Positions 7,574-17,036 of a DNA stretch of 64,000 nt are shown here, piece by piece (the stretch's first letter is position 1; each line of letters begins with the position of its first letter). The translations under genes and the position numbers were made by a program. Origin of the DNA: Bacteroidota bacterium. Lineage in GTDB: Bacteria; Bacteroidota; Bacteroidia; Cytophagales; Cytophagaceae. The notes beneath the pieces are model-generated. The model saw nothing but the letters and a program-made list of their open reading frames with translations, made no database searches and was not told the DNA's origin. Location of the stretch: assembly GCA_023458555.1 (NCBI GenBank), contig JAEWYS010000004.1:62001-126000 (forward strand), given 5' to 3'.

Positions 7574-10549
7574 TTAAAATCCAAACAGCTGCCTGAGATT
7601 CAATTCAATGACTTCTCCATATACTTCCATACTTTTCAGATCCATCTTGTCTTTTGATCCGATAATCAGTATTGCCATTGGCTTATTTTTAATAAAAGTC
7701 TGCTGAAACTGCTCAATATCGGAAAATCTCATCGGGCCCACTCCCTCAAAAATCTTCTTTCTGACATCAGAGTCTTCTCCCAGTTTTATAGCTTTCAGAT
7801 AATTCCACAAAACATCGGCTCTGGTAATCCGGGTTGTTCTGATATGTTCAAGCACAGAGGTCTGGGCTGTATTGAACAGAAGCTCAGACTCCGGCATATT
7901 ATTCAATAGTTCACGCATCCCGGCTACAGCTTCATTCAGCTTATCTGCCTGAGTTCCTATATAGGAAAATATATAATTAAATTCATTTTTACGGTCAGCA
8001 GGCATATAGCTTGATTTGACAGAATATGCCAGAGCCCTGGCTTCCCGCATTTCCTGAAATACCAGAGACCCCATACTGCCCCCAAAGTACTCATTGAATA
8101 ACGTCACAACAGGAATAATTGAAGGAGCATAGATTTCTGATCTTGAAAGCAGCACAACTTCGGCCTGGACCATGTCATAGTCCACAAAATAGATTTTGTC
8201 CTGCGGAATCTCTTTAAACACATATTTTTGCTTGTAAGATGCAGGCTTAAGCGAAGATGGTACTTTATGCACTTTGTCAAGAGATGCTATCAGGTTGCTC
8301 TCATTCATTGGGCCATAATAGAGGATGCGATGCTCCATAGCAAACAGTCCCTGCAATAGTTTGACGAGCGCCTCTCCTTTTAAATTGTTGAGCTTTTCTG
8401 CTCCTGCTATATTGGTAAAGGGATTTTCAGGTCCGTAGGCGATATAGCTCACCATGGCAGAACGTAATATGACATCTTTCGATTTTTTACTATCCTCCCT
8501 TGCCTTTAAAATTCTGGCGACATAGCTTTTCAAAGCTTCCTGATCAGCCTTAGCCTCAGTAATTACCTGTTCAAAAAGCCTGTAAGCTTTTTCATAATTA
8601 TCATTCAGACCTGACACAGAAAATATGACAGATTCATCCGTAGCAGAAAAGGCAATGGAACATCCCAGCTTGTAAAACTCCTCCTTGAGCCGGGAAGCAG
8701 AAAGTTTCTTCGTTCCGAGATAGCTCATATAACCGGTCGCAACGGCATAAAGCGGATTGTCATTTTTACCGATATCCCATACATAGTACAGGTTAAAGAG
8801 ATCATTTTCCTCATTTTTCTTATAGAGAACCTCGATATTATTTTTGGTTTTCAGAAACCCGATATCTTTCTTATAATCCAGAAATACCGGCTGAATCTCT
8901 TTTACCGGCTTCATCATAACAGATTCATAAAATCTGGACTGAACATCCCGATTCAATTGTACAGGAGTAATGGCTGGTTTTTCTACTTTCTGAATAGCAG
9001 AATCCGCACCCGTCAACTTATAGATAATCTGGTAATCGCTGGTAAATCTGTTTTTTACAAATGTCTTTATATCCTCTTTACTGAAAGCTCTGAGAATATC
9101 TTCTTCCATTACCTGAATATTCCATGGAACTCCGGATATAAAAGCATCTACAAAAGCATCTGCTCTTGCATTATTGCTCTGATACTCCTTCATTCTGTTG
9201 ATTTTAAATTCATTCAGCACAGCCTCCAGCAGCCAGTCCGGAAAATTCCCGTTCTTTACAGAATCAATCTGTGCCAGCAACAAGTTTTTGACTTCTTCCA
9301 GACTTTGTCCCGATTTCGGACGACCAGACAGAACAAACAGAGAATAATCATTCAAAGGCAAATCATAAGCGCTTGCCGACAATACAGCCTGTTTCTGGTT
9401 AAGATTAAGATCGATCAAACCTGCCTGCCCGTTATTCAAAAGCATCGAAAGCAACTTAAGCATATAGATATCGGGAGACTCAATCGTTTTCTTTCCTTCT
9501 TTGGTAGCCGGAACAATGATTTGGGACCTTCCTCCGAAACGAAAACCAATGGTGACATTCTCTGCATCCGGTCCAAATACTGTATCAACACGAACTGTTT
9601 GAGCCGGCTTTGCTTCCGGAACAATAAATGGCTCTACATCAAGGGGACGTAAAGCAGAAAAGTGTTTATCAATAACTTTAATAGCCTCGTCCGGATCAAA
9701 ATCACCGCTAAGACAGATGGCCATATTATTAGGCACATAATACTTCTGGAAGTATTTTTTGATTTCTGTAATAGACGGATTTTTCAGATGCTCAACTGTA
9801 CCGATAGTCGTTTGCGTACCATAAGGATGATCGGGAAAGGTCCCCGCCAATAATGTTTCCCAGACTTTTCTCCGGTCATTGTCTATGCCCCGGTTTTTCT
9901 CCTCATATACTGCTTCCAGCTCTGTATGAAATAATCTGGTTGCCAGATTACCCATTCGTTCTGCTTCTATCTCGGCCCATTTTCCCAGTGAGTTGGACGG
10001 AATATTATTTACATATACTGTCTGTTCAACAAAAGTATAGGCATTCGTTCCGATTGCTCCCAGATTGGACAACAATTTATCGTATTCATTGGGGATCGCA
10101 TACCGGGAAGCCACCAGCGAGATACTGTCTATCTGTTTATAAAGGTTCTTTCGCTTAAGCGGACTTACCGTTTTTCTGTATTCTTCATACAAGGCTTCGA
10201 TTTTGTCCAGCTCTTGCTTTTCTTCTTCCCAGTTGAGTGTCCCGATACGGGAAGTTCCTTTAAAAAGCATATGCTCCAGATAGTGCGCAAGCCCGGTTGC
10301 ATCGGCAGGATCGTGTTTACTGCCAGCCCTGACTGCAATAAAAGTTTGTATTCGCGGCTCCTCCTTATATACAGTCATGTATACCTTCAAGCCATTTGGG
10401 AGCGTATAAATACGAGCCGCAAGAGGATCATTTGTTACCGTCTCATAGTTGAATCCTGCAGACTCTTTTGTTTCAATCCGATACTTGTCAAACTGGGCAA
10501 ACAGGGATCCCGAAAAAAAACAAAGAAAAATTACTAATAATCTGTTCAT
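7574..10549 (-). CDS. Large secreted M16-family zinc metalloprotease
   Basis: Insulinase/pitrilysin-like (M16) peptidase of 991 aa, exported to the periplasm or outer membrane by an N-terminal signal peptide (LLVIFLCFFSGSLFA, cleaved near residue 18). The inverted zinc motif HxxEH is HYLEH (89-93). The third zinc ligand lies downstream in the EAVYEEKNRG segment (about 212-221), after a longer insertion than usual. Three further M16 domains follow; the C-terminal half carries the R-Y-like substrate-binding features (FGGSMGSLVFQEMREARALAYSV) but no HxxEH and should be structural. This full-length two-half layout is typical of pitrilysin-type proteases in Bacteroidota. It is unrelated by position to the second M16 gene at 19549. 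Substrates are probably small peptides (inference). Confidence 0.93.
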   Translation of the reverse strand: MNRLLVIFLCFFSGSLFAQFDKYRIETKESAGFNYETVTNDPLAARIYTLPNGLKVYMTVYKEEPRIQTFIAVRAGSKHDPADATGLAHYLEHMLFKGTSRIGTLNWEEEKQELDKIEALYEEYRKTVSPLKRKNLYKQIDSISLVASRYAIPNEYDKLLSNLGAIGTNAYTFVEQTVYVNNIPSNSLGKWAEIEAERMGNLATRLFHTELEAVYEEKNRGIDNDRRKVWETLLAGTFPDHPYGTQTTIGTVEHLKNPSITEIKKYFQKYYVPNNMAICLSGDFDPDEAIKVIDKHFSALRPLDVEPFIVPEAKPAQTVRVDTVFGPDAENVTIGFRFGGRSQIIVPATKEGKKTIESPDIYMLKLLSMLLNNGQAGLIDLNLNQKQAVLSASAYDLPLNDYSLFVLSGRPKSGQSLEEVKNLLLAQIDSVKNGNFPDWLLEAVLNEFKINRMKEYQSNNARADAFVDAFISGVPWNIQVMEEDILRAFSKEDIKTFVKNRFTSDYQIIYKLTGADSAIQKVEKPAITPVQLNRDVQSRFYESVMMKPVKEIQPVFLDYKKDIGFLKTKNNIEVLYKKNEENDLFNLYYVWDIGKNDNPLYAVATGYMSYLGTKKLSASRLKEEFYKLGCSIAFSATDESVIFSVSGLNDNYEKAYRLFEQVITEAKADQEALKSYVARILKAREDSKKSKDVILRSAMVSYIAYGPENPFTNIAGAEKLNNLKGEALVKLLQGLFAMEHRILYYGPMNESNLIASLDKVHKVPSSLKPASYKQKYVFKEIPQDKIYFVDYDMVQAEVVLLSRSEIYAPSIIPVVTLFNEYFGGSMGSLVFQEMREARALAYSVKSSYMPADRKNEFNYIFSYIGTQADKLNEAVAGMRELLNNMPESELLFNTAQTSVLEHIRTTRITRADVLWNYLKAIKLGEDSDVRKKIFEGVGPMRFSDIEQFQQTFIKNKPMAILIIGSKDKMDLKSMEVYGEVIELNLRQLFGF

Positions 10550-10674
10550 ACAATATAGTAAAAAGTCAATATGTTAACATCAATAGCTGCCGAATCAACC
10601 GGCTATCCGGAAATGTGTTTACAAATACTCAGCCAAACAAAACCTGTAAATGAAAAATCCGGAATCTGCCATGA

Positions 10675-11241
10675 TCAGAAATCTGTATCCAGCCCGAATC
10701 GTTTTTTCATCTCTCCCAGAATAGGATGCTTTTCGGCCAGGTATTTAAACTTGTCATTGGATGTATAGATAAGCTTAACCGCCTCTTCCTCCGAAATTTC
10801 AGCAATAAGATTGATGGCTGAGTTGTTGATCCTGCTTCGGATAAAATTCAGCAGATCCGGCTTAAACGTATTAAGCAAATCCATTTGAACAAAATTATCC
10901 AGCTTGATCCGGACAGTAAAATCATCAGTAAATTCCAGATGTCTGTCAAGAATAATGGATTCTGACTTTTTACCTTCTTCCTTAAATCTCAGGGCATATT
11001 CCTGCCAGGCCGCAATTACCTGATCCTTTGTAAATGCTTCATTTCTCGCTATCTGTTCCGGCTGTTCTTTCTTTTCAGCCGTAAAAGCAGGCGTCTGAAC
11101 AGTAGACTGCAGAGTCTTTAAAGATGGTATTTTTAAGGTACTTTTTAGCTGAATTTCCTCCCTGATTTTTTCAGTTTCTGCGGGTAAGGCTCCTGAACCC
11201 GTCTGTTTACCGGCATCAGCCGTACTACTCAGACTACTGCT
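10675..11241 (-). CDS. dnaX: dnaX tau-specific C-terminal region, reached by a -1 frameshift
   Basis: Directly after the A10 run of dnaX the -1 frame is open for 188 codons to a stop at 10675, with no start codon near its beginning. Its sequence matches what is expected of the C-terminal part of Bacteroidota DnaX (tau): a low-complexity linker rich in Ser/Thr/Lys/Glu, then a folded domain from VIAAWQEYALRF through LKLDNF-like strands to the end EMKKRFGLDTDF. Translating 12377 to the A run and re-reading one A gives a single 567-aa protein. I read it as tau made by slippage at the A run, with gamma (382 aa) made without it. A homopolymer sequencing error would give the same picture and must be excluded. 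Confidence 0.8.
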   Translation of the reverse strand, partial: SSSLSSTADAGKQTGSGALPAETEKIREEIQLKSTLKIPSLKTLQSTVQTPAFTAEKKEQPEQIARNEAFTKDQVIAAWQEYALRFKEEGKKSESIILDRHLEFTDDFTVRIKLDNFVQMDLLNTFKPDLLNFIRSRINNSAINLIAEISEEEAVKLIYTSNDKFKYLAEKHPILGEMKKRFGLDTDF

Positions 11242-11250
11242 TTTTTTTTT
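11209..11250 (-). promoter_or_regulatory. dnaX slippage site: A10 tract plus downstream hairpin
   Basis: On the minus strand the codons are GAG TTA AAA AAA AAA GCA, giving ten A in a row (11241-11250) with an A-AAA-AAA heptamer in the zero frame. About 15 nt further on, 11209-11225 can fold as a short hairpin (GGC/GCC core, TGAT loop, one bulge). A homopolymer of this length allows both ribosomal -1 slippage and transcriptional slippage. The hairpin is weak and further away than usual stimulators, so transcriptional slippage of the Thermus dnaX type is at least as likely. Confidence 0.65.
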
Positions 11251-12377
11251 AACTCAGTAGCAAGATCAGCTAGATTGATGGCCGAATTGAGGTATGCCAT
11301 CTTAATTAAAGCAAGCTCTACATGTAAGCGGGCATTTTTTGCGCTCTTATACTGCAAATCGCAGGTATTGGAAATATTCAGGGCTGTTACCAGAAAAGAT
11401 AATGGAATTTTCTGAGCCTGCGCCTGATATTTTTTCTGTACCTCATCGGATACTTCCAGCAATCTGATAGTTGCCGGGTCTTTGCAGACCAGGAGATTTC
11501 TGAAATGCTCACTCAATCCTACAATAAAATTATGTCCGTCAAAGCCATCCCGAATAATTTTGTCATAGGTCAGGAAAACTTCCGGAACATTTTCCTCATA
11601 CAGCATATCGGTCATCTTAAAATAATAGTCATAATCGAGTATGTGCAGATTATCTATTGTCTTTTTATAGGTAATGGTATTGTCCGAGCTGAAAGTCACA
11701 ATCAGGTCAAACATAGACAGAGCATCGCGCAGGGCTCCGTCAGCTTTCTGAGCAATCAAATGCAGTGCCTGTCCCTCGGCGCTTATATTTTCTTTTTGAG
11801 CTATATGTGCAAGATGCCCGGATATGTCTTTTACCTGAATTCTGTTAAAATCAAATATCTGACAACGTGAAAGGATGGTTGGAATAATCTTGTGTTTTTC
11901 CGTTGTTGCCAGAATAAAAATGGCATAGGAAGGAGGTTCCTCAAGCGTTTTCAGAAAAGCATTAAACGCCTGATTCGAAAGCATGTGCACTTCATCTATG
12001 ATATAGATCTTGTACTTCCCGTTTTGCGGCGGATATCGGACCTGATCGACCAGGCTTCTTATGTCGTCTACAGAGTTATTAGATGCAGCATCAAGCTCAT
12101 GAATATTAAGCGAACTTCCTGTATTAAAGCTTTTGCATGATTCGCATTCATTACAGGCTTCAATTTCTGGTGTAAGATTCTGACAGTTGATTGTTTTTGC
12201 AAGAATCCTGGCATTGGTCGTTTTACCAACCCCTCTTGGCCCGCAAAAAAGAAAAGCCTGCGCCAGATGGTTGTTTTTAATCGCATTTTTTAACGTAGTA
12301 GTGATATGCGACTGCCCTACAACACTATCAAAAGTCTGCGGACGATACTTCCTGGCAGAAACAACGAAATTTTCCAT
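11229..12377 (-). CDS. dnaX: DNA polymerase III subunit gamma (DnaX, zero-frame product)
   Basis: Clamp-loader ATPase of the replicative polymerase. The zero-frame product has 382 aa: the AAA+ module with Walker A GPRGVGKT (46-53), a four-cysteine zinc module (Cys65, 75, 78, 81), a Walker B/DExx segment (IIDEVHMLS), and the SRC arginine-finger motif (ILSRCQIF). The collar domain follows (to about residue 360). It ends 3 residues after a run of ten A (11241-11250, minus-strand A10) and so lacks the tau-specific C-terminus, which is encoded in the -1 frame down to 10675. The start ATG at 12377 gives the canonical ENFVVSARKYRPQTF N-terminus. The gene lies 129 bp downstream of a receiver-domain gene on the same strand. 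Confidence 0.95.
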   Translation of the reverse strand: MENFVVSARKYRPQTFDSVVGQSHITTTLKNAIKNNHLAQAFLFCGPRGVGKTTNARILAKTINCQNLTPEIEACNECESCKSFNTGSSLNIHELDAASNNSVDDIRSLVDQVRYPPQNGKYKIYIIDEVHMLSNQAFNAFLKTLEEPPSYAIFILATTEKHKIIPTILSRCQIFDFNRIQVKDISGHLAHIAQKENISAEGQALHLIAQKADGALRDALSMFDLIVTFSSDNTITYKKTIDNLHILDYDYYFKMTDMLYEENVPEVFLTYDKIIRDGFDGHNFIVGLSEHFRNLLVCKDPATIRLLEVSDEVQKKYQAQAQKIPLSFLVTALNISNTCDLQYKSAKNARLHVELALIKMAYLNSAINLADLATELKKKAVV

Positions 12378-12506
12378 TGATGCAAATTACAAATTTTTAG
12401 ATGGCTGGTCAATACGCCTCTTCTCTCTGTTCAATATATATAATTCTCCATTCTGTCTGGATTGCTTTCCCGGTTACTTGGTATATATTCCGGTAAAAAC
12501 AGAATA

Positions 12507-12908
12507 TCAAAGCTTCTTTTTCAAATCTTCGAGCGCTTCCTCCGACAGCGGTTTGGTTATGAAATGAACAACGTATTCATTATCTACAATCCGGTCAATA
12601 TCTCTTTTACTATCCGAGCTGGAAAGAATCACAATCTTCGACTTTTCCTTTATTACATCCGAAAAATTTTCAAACTCAAATAAAAAAACAAAACCATCGA
12701 CAATCGGCATGTTAATATCCAGAAAGATGATATCAGGCAGTTTTTCTATAGTTCTGGCATTGGCCTGCAAAAATTCCAGAGCGCTTTTTCCTGAGTTTTT
12801 TATTATAATATCATTGGCAAATCCTGATAATTCAATCACTCTCTTGTGAATAAAATTATCAGTCTCGTTATCATCCACCAACATTATGGTTGAAAAGGGA
12901 ACCTGCAT
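12507..12908 (-). CDS. Single-domain response regulator (receiver only)
   Basis: CheY-like receiver of 133 aa with no output domain. The acidic pair is Asp12/Asp13 (LVDDNE), the phospho-acceptor is Asp64 in IFLDINMP, the conserved Ser is in VILSSS (94-98), and the conserved Lys119 is in ITKP. It lies 317 bp downstream of the 1257-aa multi-PAS kinase, on the same strand, and is its most likely partner. Such stand-alone receivers often signal by protein contact or in phosphorelays. The start ATG at 12908 gives a standard beta-1 strand. Confidence 0.92.
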   Translation of the reverse strand: MQVPFSTIMLVDDNETDNFIHKRVIELSGFANDIIIKNSGKSALEFLQANARTIEKLPDIIFLDINMPIVDGFVFLFEFENFSDVIKEKSKIVILSSSDSKRDIDRIVDNEYVVHFITKPLSEEALEDLKKKL

Positions 12909-13225
12909 AGTCTAATTTCAAAATGGTTTAATTTCACGTGCTTTCTCTGAATTCCTGTCTTTTCGGTTATCCTGATACCGTTATAAAGAGTATTTTTCAA
13001 AACCGTCTGGCCGGTCAAAAAACAAGCATCGCTATGCTTAGCCGGTCAAAAGCTTGATATCATCGGTCTGATCCGAATCAGTCCGACATCGGGATTTAAT
13101 TTACAGAATTCCTCTATCCAAATCAATTCTGAATCCTGTCAGTACCATCCAGGCAAAAATACATAACAACAAATTCTGCTAATATATAAACAGTTAACAT
13201 TATTTCAGACTATAAAAAAAATACA
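12909..13225 (-). other. Intergenic region with two hairpins between kinase and receiver genes
   Basis: No ORF is supported here. It contains a direct repeat CCGGTCAAAA (13011-13020 and 13042-13051). Between the copies is a perfect 6-bp hairpin AAGCAT/ATGCTT with a 4-nt loop (13024-13039). A second hairpin (13063-13086) has arms TCGGTCTGAT and ATCAGTCCGA with one T-T mismatch. Neither is followed by a clear T run on the coding strand, so they may be processing, attenuation or protein-binding elements rather than classic terminators. Confidence 0.5.
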
Positions 13226-16200
13226 TTAAACAGCTCTGGCTACCTGAACCGGAAGGATTATGGAAAAGGAAGTTCCCTGACCAGGTATCGATTTAAGTGT
13301 AATAGTCCCGTTGAGCTTTTCCACTACCTGTTTTGTTATGTACAAACCTAGTCCTGAACCATATGAATCATGAGATGCTCTGAAAAACATATCAAAAACA
13401 CGGTTTTGTAATTCTTTCTTTATCCCTTTTCCATTATCCGTGACCCATATTTCTACCTCCCGATGGTTCAGATGCCGGAATCCTACCTCGCAGTATGAGC
13501 TTTCAGCATATTCATTCTGATATTTAATCGCATTGGACAGCAGATTCTGAATAATGATGGAAATTCTTGTCTGGTCGGAAAAAAGCGTACTATCCGGCTC
13601 CAGGTTTTTATAAATGGTTATCCGATGTGCTTTCTCCATAAACTGGAGCCGTTCGACGGTATCATCAATTACAGCATTAAGATCAATTTGTTTGAAATTA
13701 ATCTCCATACGGCTGTTGCGGGAAAAATCTGTAAGGTCTCCGATAAAACTATCCAGCTTTATAATGCTCTTGTTTGCAAGATTCAGGTATTCATCTCTCT
13801 GTTCACCAGATATTTCCATCTTTACAAGGCTGATCAGCCCCATAACCGATCGCAAAGGAGCTCTCAGATCATGAGAGGCCCGGTAGACAAAACTGTCCAG
13901 CTCAAAGTTTGCCCGTTTAATATCATTCTCAGCTTTTTTTCTCCGGGTGATATCTCTGGCAAAAACACTCACCCCCCGTACTTCCAGTCCTTCTGAGCAT
14001 ATCGGGTTAAAAAGAACTTCAAAAGATTCGTTTCCAAAGGCTGAATTGACATTGATTTCCTTGACCAGTCGCTTGTTCTTCAAGGATTTTCTGATAAGCT
14101 TGGCCCACTCCGAATTAAAGAGCTCACTTGTAAAAACATGGGCAGCAGACTGTCCTATTTCTACTTTCTTTGAATACACCTGCTTCATAAAGTTTACGAA
14201 AGCAGTATTCATTGTTGAAAAAGCAAGCGAAGAATCAACTGAAAAAAGAAGATCATTGGTGTTTTCGGTGAGCGCTTTTAATCTGTCCTCACTTTCCCTG
14301 AGCGCCTCTTCCGCTTTTTTGCGTTCGGTGATTACATTAACATTAATCAGAATTCTTTTGGTCCATTTACCCGCTTTCTCCAAGATAGATATGCAATTGG
14401 TCGCCCATTCGTATACACCATCTTTTCTCCGAAGTCTCAGATCAATACTTTTTTCACTGTTACTCTGACCTTTAATTGTCTTGAGCAGATAATCCATTAC
14501 CTGAGCCTGATCTTCTTCGTGGTAAGTCCCCAGCCAGTTATTAGTATCCGACAGTTCCTTATCCGTATAGCCTAAAAAATGGCTTTTATTGATGTATTCA
14601 ACCTTTCTTTCCAGCAAATTATATATCAGAATAAGATCCGGAGAGTTTTCAGCAAGCGCACGGAATTTTTCCTCACTTTCCTTCAAGGATTTCATATATT
14701 GCTGCCTTTCCAGTTCGGCAGATGTTCTTACTGAAAACAAATTGAGCAGCGATTCAAGAAACGGAAGATTCTGGAAATTGCCTCTGTTAACAGCTCCCAG
14801 CACTCCGACTATAGTACCGCTGGATGTCAGCAGAGGAACACCAAGAAAGCAGGTAAACCCTTCAGGTATGTATCCACATGAAGGAAAACCGCCATTCATG
14901 TCTTCAACATAAATGGTTTTCTTTTCATCTACTACCTGGTACCAGGGAGCATCCCGGTCAATCAGCTCCATATCCGGAATTATAGTTCCGTCATACAAAA
15001 AGGCCTTAGTCCACAATGTTCCGCTTTCTGTGACTTCTGTTATAAATATGATATCCGAGCGAACAGACCAGGATAAATACCGGACAAGAGTCTCGAAAAA
15101 TTCCTGTTCCGAGACACTGGCCAGACCACTGATAATTTCTTTGAGTGCATCCTCCGCATTTTTCTTTTCCGTAACATCATTGATTACTCCGATAAAATTG
15201 GTCAGATTATTTTCGCTGTTAAAAACGGGGGAAATCGTCAGATCATTCCAGAAAGGGACACCGTCCTTCCGGTAATTTTTCATTAACATGGAAATCCCTT
15301 TCTCAGCCTCCATCGCCTTGCCCAGAGACAGATGTAAGTTCGGATCAGTCTCCTCTCCCATTAAGGTATCCATATTCTTCCCGATCATATCAGCCCAGTC
15401 AAAGCCGGTAATCCGTTTAAAAGCCTTGTTTACATATATAAGCGGGTTTCCCGGCTTACCGGGATCTGTGATCAGTATTCCGTTTTCACTGGAATCAATA
15501 GCCCTTTCCAGCAGACGCAGATTTTCTTCCTGCAATTTCCTCATTGTAATATCTCTGGCATTCATTATAATACCATTGATAAAACTATTGTCAAGCTGAT
15601 TGTTGAAAATGGCTTCCAGGTGAATATAGTAGCCTTCAGCATGCCTAATCTTAAACTCCAGGGCATAGCTGTCTTCATTGTTTTTAATGACCTCTCTGAG
15701 TAGATTTTTCAGAACAGGAACATCTTCATGTATTACCAGATCAAATAAACCGGAATTAGCCAGATCTTTATCCTTATATCCAAGAATCTTATACAGACTG
15801 GAACCAAGATAGAGTATTTTACCCTGCGGACTTAAAATTGTAATAAGGTCATTGGAATTCTGAACCAGTGAGCGGAATCGGGCTTCACTGGAAGCAAGCG
15901 ACAGTTCTGCTCTCTTTCTCAGAGACACATCCAGAGCACTGACACACAGAGAATTTATTTTTAAATATTTATCATATACCGGAGTAATCGTTACCTCGTA
16001 CCAGCAATCCGGAAAGCTTTTCAATCTGCACTCAAAGGAAGCAGCCTCTCCACGCAGAACTCTCTCAACGTAAAAACCCGGCCCCAGTCCCTGGTCAATG
16101 ATTTCATCCAGAAAACTATATATGGAATAGCCAATTACATCTTTTCGGCCGGTAAACTGAAAAATATGCATGCCTGCCATTTTATTTATCTGCAGAATCC

Positions 16201-16999
16201 GGAAATTAAGATCCAGTAGAATAATAAGCTGAGAGGTACTATTGAAAATAGCTTTTAGCTGAGATTCTGAAACTTTGAGAGCATTCTGGGCATTGCGCTT
16301 TTCGGTTACATCAATAAAAATTGCCAGATGGAGACCTGGCACAAAGTTAGTTGTTGCCTTAAACTCTATGTAGCGGTATTTACCTGATTTCAGTAAAAAC
16401 TTATAGAATCCTGAAAGCCGTCCCTTCTTAATAAACTCCATCCACAACCGGTCTGATTCCGAGTCTGAATTGTGGGGAAATATATTGCGCACCCGGAGCT
16501 TTATAAATTCGGCAGAGTCAATTTCGAAAATTGCACAGGCTGCCGGATTGACCTCAACAATAGCCGATGTATCGTCCATAACGATAATACCTTCCTGCAC
16601 ATCCTTAAACAGCGCTTTGTATTTTTCCTCCTCTGGTATGCTGACTTCCGGAATTCTGACAAGCAAACCAAAAAACTGATCATTATTGTTGCCTTTGAAA
16701 ATAGGTGAAAGAACGAGCCGCAGAGAAAACTCAGCCTCATTAAACCTCCATAATACCTCTGTTTTGATTTTCTGTCCAGCTTTGTACCGCTCCGGAAGGA
16801 CTGCCCTGAGCTCCGGAAATAAATCTGTCAGATGTCTGCATATTAATTCCGATTCGGATTTTCTTAACAGGGAATAAGAGGGTGTGTTGGCAAATTCAAT
16901 ACAAAGAGCGGAGTTTGTAACCAGAACCGCATCATCCAGATCATTTAGTATCTGTCCGGCAAAATTACTTTCCAGGATGTCTGATCCCGAGGCTTTCAA
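13226..16999 (-). CDS. Giant multi-PAS/GAF sensor histidine kinase
   Basis: Soluble 1257-aa hybrid-free histidine kinase. Reading along it I see PAS units at about 14-115, 125-235, 245-360, 372-488 and 495-615, a GAF domain at about 620-765, and two more PAS units at 772-895 and 903-1020. The dimerisation domain follows with His1043 in ASHDLRAP, then the ATPase domain with NLLSNAIKY, DNGKGI and GSGLGLYI. There is no transmembrane helix. The only in-frame start upstream of the first PAS is TTG at 16999, because an in-frame TAA lies two codons before it and the next Met is near residue 141, inside PAS 2. The gene follows the MltD-like gene by 37 bp and precedes the receiver gene. The signal is unknown; the PAS/GAF stack suggests several small-molecule or redox inputs. 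Confidence 0.92.
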   Translation of the reverse strand: MKASGSDILESNFAGQILNDLDDAVLVTNSALCIEFANTPSYSLLRKSESELICRHLTDLFPELRAVLPERYKAGQKIKTEVLWRFNEAEFSLRLVLSPIFKGNNNDQFFGLLVRIPEVSIPEEEKYKALFKDVQEGIIVMDDTSAIVEVNPAACAIFEIDSAEFIKLRVRNIFPHNSDSESDRLWMEFIKKGRLSGFYKFLLKSGKYRYIEFKATTNFVPGLHLAIFIDVTEKRNAQNALKVSESQLKAIFNSTSQLIILLDLNFRILQINKMAGMHIFQFTGRKDVIGYSIYSFLDEIIDQGLGPGFYVERVLRGEAASFECRLKSFPDCWYEVTITPVYDKYLKINSLCVSALDVSLRKRAELSLASSEARFRSLVQNSNDLITILSPQGKILYLGSSLYKILGYKDKDLANSGLFDLVIHEDVPVLKNLLREVIKNNEDSYALEFKIRHAEGYYIHLEAIFNNQLDNSFINGIIMNARDITMRKLQEENLRLLERAIDSSENGILITDPGKPGNPLIYVNKAFKRITGFDWADMIGKNMDTLMGEETDPNLHLSLGKAMEAEKGISMLMKNYRKDGVPFWNDLTISPVFNSENNLTNFIGVINDVTEKKNAEDALKEIISGLASVSEQEFFETLVRYLSWSVRSDIIFITEVTESGTLWTKAFLYDGTIIPDMELIDRDAPWYQVVDEKKTIYVEDMNGGFPSCGYIPEGFTCFLGVPLLTSSGTIVGVLGAVNRGNFQNLPFLESLLNLFSVRTSAELERQQYMKSLKESEEKFRALAENSPDLILIYNLLERKVEYINKSHFLGYTDKELSDTNNWLGTYHEEDQAQVMDYLLKTIKGQSNSEKSIDLRLRRKDGVYEWATNCISILEKAGKWTKRILINVNVITERKKAEEALRESEDRLKALTENTNDLLFSVDSSLAFSTMNTAFVNFMKQVYSKKVEIGQSAAHVFTSELFNSEWAKLIRKSLKNKRLVKEINVNSAFGNESFEVLFNPICSEGLEVRGVSVFARDITRRKKAENDIKRANFELDSFVYRASHDLRAPLRSVMGLISLVKMEISGEQRDEYLNLANKSIIKLDSFIGDLTDFSRNSRMEINFKQIDLNAVIDDTVERLQFMEKAHRITIYKNLEPDSTLFSDQTRISIIIQNLLSNAIKYQNEYAESSYCEVGFRHLNHREVEIWVTDNGKGIKKELQNRVFDMFFRASHDSYGSGLGLYITKQVVEKLNGTITLKSIPGQGTSFSIILPVQVARAV

Positions 17000-17036
17000 T
17001 GTTTATTACTTTATGCTCAGTTACACATTATACAAT

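Noticed and set aside
7500..7600. Terminator expected between the EamA and M16 genes
   Set aside because: Only 1 bp separates the stops and I see no hairpin; transcripts must overlap or end by another mechanism.
8957..9652. Long open frame of 231 codons opposite the M16 protease
   Set aside because: It mirrors the real gene on the other strand, and its residue composition (Ile/Arg/Ser/Leu-rich, no domain) is typical of an antisense frame.
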